Below, piece after piece: positions 63,011 to 64,000 of a stretch of DNA of 64,000 nt. A model generated the notes under the pieces. It was not told the origin of the DNA and did no database searches. It saw only the letters and a list, made by a program, of their open reading frames with translations. The stretch is from Staphylococcus lugdunensis (GTDB taxonomy: Bacteria > Bacillota > Bacilli > Staphylococcales > Staphylococcaceae). The stretch is taken from NCBI RefSeq assembly GCF_002901705.1, contig NZ_PPPV01000012.1:743633-807632 (forward strand). The letters run 5' to 3'. Within the stretch, counting starts at the first letter, position 1, and the number at the start of each line of letters is the position of its first letter. The translations under genes and the position numbers were made by a program.

Positions 63011-63203
63011 ATAACATTAATTTTATTTCTTTAATCTCTGATTCATCAATAGAGTAAAAACCTAAATCTGTTGCTAAATCCATGCAATAGTTTCCAGTAT
63101 CACTTTCTAATGGATTTTCATAATCAATCACAAAACCTTTAAATTTTTCCTTGTTATTAAGTATGACAATAACATTTTTACGATATACATCTTTGATTAA
63201 CAT
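63009..63203 (-). CDS. Small putative immunity protein
   Basis: A 64-residue protein, MLIKDVYRKNVIVILNNKEKFKGFVIDYENPL..., all-beta in pattern (short strands, Gly-Phe-Val-Ile-Asp turn), resembling small Sm-fold-like proteins found behind phage or polymorphic-toxin genes. It starts two bases after the stop of the head-toxin frame, on the same strand, with GGAG RBS. Position and size suggest an antidote to the preceding toxin domain; no direct evidence. Confidence 0.65.
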   Translation of the reverse strand: MLIKDVYRKNVIVILNNKEKFKGFVIDYENPLESDTGNYCMDLATDLGFYSIDESEIKEIKLML

Positions 63204-63204
63204 T

Positions 63205-63915
63205 TTAATTCTCCTTACTTATGAAAGGTACTATATGAGAACCTGTTTTTGAATAATGAACTTTGCCGAATGATGTCTCAATATATTTTCCTTCTACAAA
63301 AGCTTTTCCTATAATTTTTTCGAAATCAATAATTTCTTTACGACTAAAACCACCTTTATTAACTAGAATTTTTCCAGTTGTCGAGTATATTTTTAATAAT
63401 CTATTTAACTCATTATTAGAAAGTATAGTGTAGCTAGGTAATTTCTCATTGTTTTTTAATGCAAACTTTTTATTCTCCAAATACAATTTATTATTTAAAG
63501 AATGCCTATTTTGTTTTTCCACATTTAATTCTACTTTTATTCTACCATCATTTATCATTTGTATCATTTCTTTTTTGGCTTTATCTTGTGATTTTTCATA
63601 TTGACTAGTATGTTTTTCTTTATCTTCTACTTTATATTTACTTTTACTTTCTTTAAAGAATTGATCTCGCCAATTACCAACATTCGGAACAGTTGTACTT
63701 CTACACCATGGGTGCATAGGAGGTGCATTAATACCTGGAACCATATCTTTAACTTTAAAAACTTTACCATTTAATGAGTGACATATTTTAGATGTCTTAT
63801 TATCTATTTTAGCTACATATTTGTACTCTCCATCTTCACCTAATTCTTTTAAATAAGTTAACTTTTGCGATTCTGATTGTACTCTTGCAGATTCAGTAAT
63901 TAATAAACATTTAGA
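63205..63915 (-). pseudogene. 5'-truncated phage head-morphogenesis protein with polymorphic toxin C-terminus
   Basis: The open frame runs from 63915 (after an in-frame TAA at 63918-63916) with no usable start, then reads TESARVQSESQKLTY, CHSLNGKVFKV and MVPGINAPPMHPWCRSTT, the C-terminal metal-binding block of SPP1 gp7/Mu F-type minor head proteins. After a Lys-rich linker the last 95 residues (HSLNNKLYL...IIGKAF...GKVHYSKTGSHIVPF) match the pattern I remember for polymorphic toxin type 50 domains. A shortened form could start at ATG 63744. The upstream two-thirds of the head protein is gone. Confidence 0.65.
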
Positions 63916-63946
63916 TTAATCCACACCATTAAACTATATCTATATA

Positions 63947-64000
63947 AAAACCCCATTAAATCACGTGAATTAAACGTTGATTTAATGGGGTTAATGATAT
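63947..64000. repeat. 54-bp direct repeat, right copy
   Basis: Identical to 60996-61049 and reaching the window edge, so the full repeat may be longer. It contains the same CCCCATTAAATCA hairpin. No lipoprotein gene precedes it here; instead the broken head-morphogenesis gene begins 31 bases before it. Confidence 0.95.

Overview
The window is low-GC chromosomal DNA from a Staphylococcus. Gene content and order (pur operon, qoxABCD, fmtA-lcpB-atl, men genes, pdhABCD, STAR-type repeats) are those I remember for the S. aureus chromosome. Several proteins, notably Atl and PdhA, differ clearly from the S. aureus versions I remember, and the locus lacks the sspABC protease genes that S. aureus carries between patA and menB. 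I infer a close relative of S. aureus, such as S. simiae or a similar species, rather than S. aureus itself. The species is inference; the genus is secure.

Layout. 0-1 kb: start of potA and its XRE-cupin regulator. 1.1-1.7 kb: STAR and intergenic repeats around a UPF0223 gene. 1.7-6.8 kb: pyruvate dehydrogenase operon pdhABCD. 6.9-10.6 kb: YkyA-like lipoprotein, def, rpoY-rnjA. 10.7-11.1 kb: IS1182-type relic plus a repeat. 11.2-13.5 kb: ktrA, cydB, a 45-codon cydA remnant and a small glutaredoxin. 13.5-19.7 kb: ptsHI, an rRNA methyltransferase-like gene, two unrecognised genes and a tiny SigB-type stress gene. 20-23 kb: TPP riboswitch and the YkoEDC thiamine-precursor transporter. 23.3-34.5 kb: purEKCSQLFMNHD, then divergent folD. 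35.6-42.9 kb: repeat, flavohaemoglobin hmp, a DUF5011 protein, qoxABCD and a nucleoside hydrolase. 43-54.4 kb: cell-wall genes fmtA, lcpB and atl with neighbours, a MarR regulator, an acyltransferase and an aminotransferase. 54.6-60.3 kb: menaquinone genes menFDHB and menA. 60.5-64 kb: an accessory patch of small peptides, degraded secreted-toxin genes and prophage head fragments, bounded by a perfect 54-bp direct repeat.

Functionally much of the window is respiratory and central metabolism: pyruvate to acetyl-CoA (pdh), menaquinone synthesis (men), the Qox menaquinol oxidase and the bd oxidase, which appears crippled by loss of cydA. Purine synthesis links to folD, which makes the formyl donor for PurN and PurH.

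The least ordinary part is the right end: a phage head-morphogenesis remnant ending in a polymorphic-toxin-like domain with a small putative immunity gene, next to a truncated lipase-like gene, a DUF1433 gene and a candidate type I toxin. No tRNA, rRNA or CRISPR array was seen.
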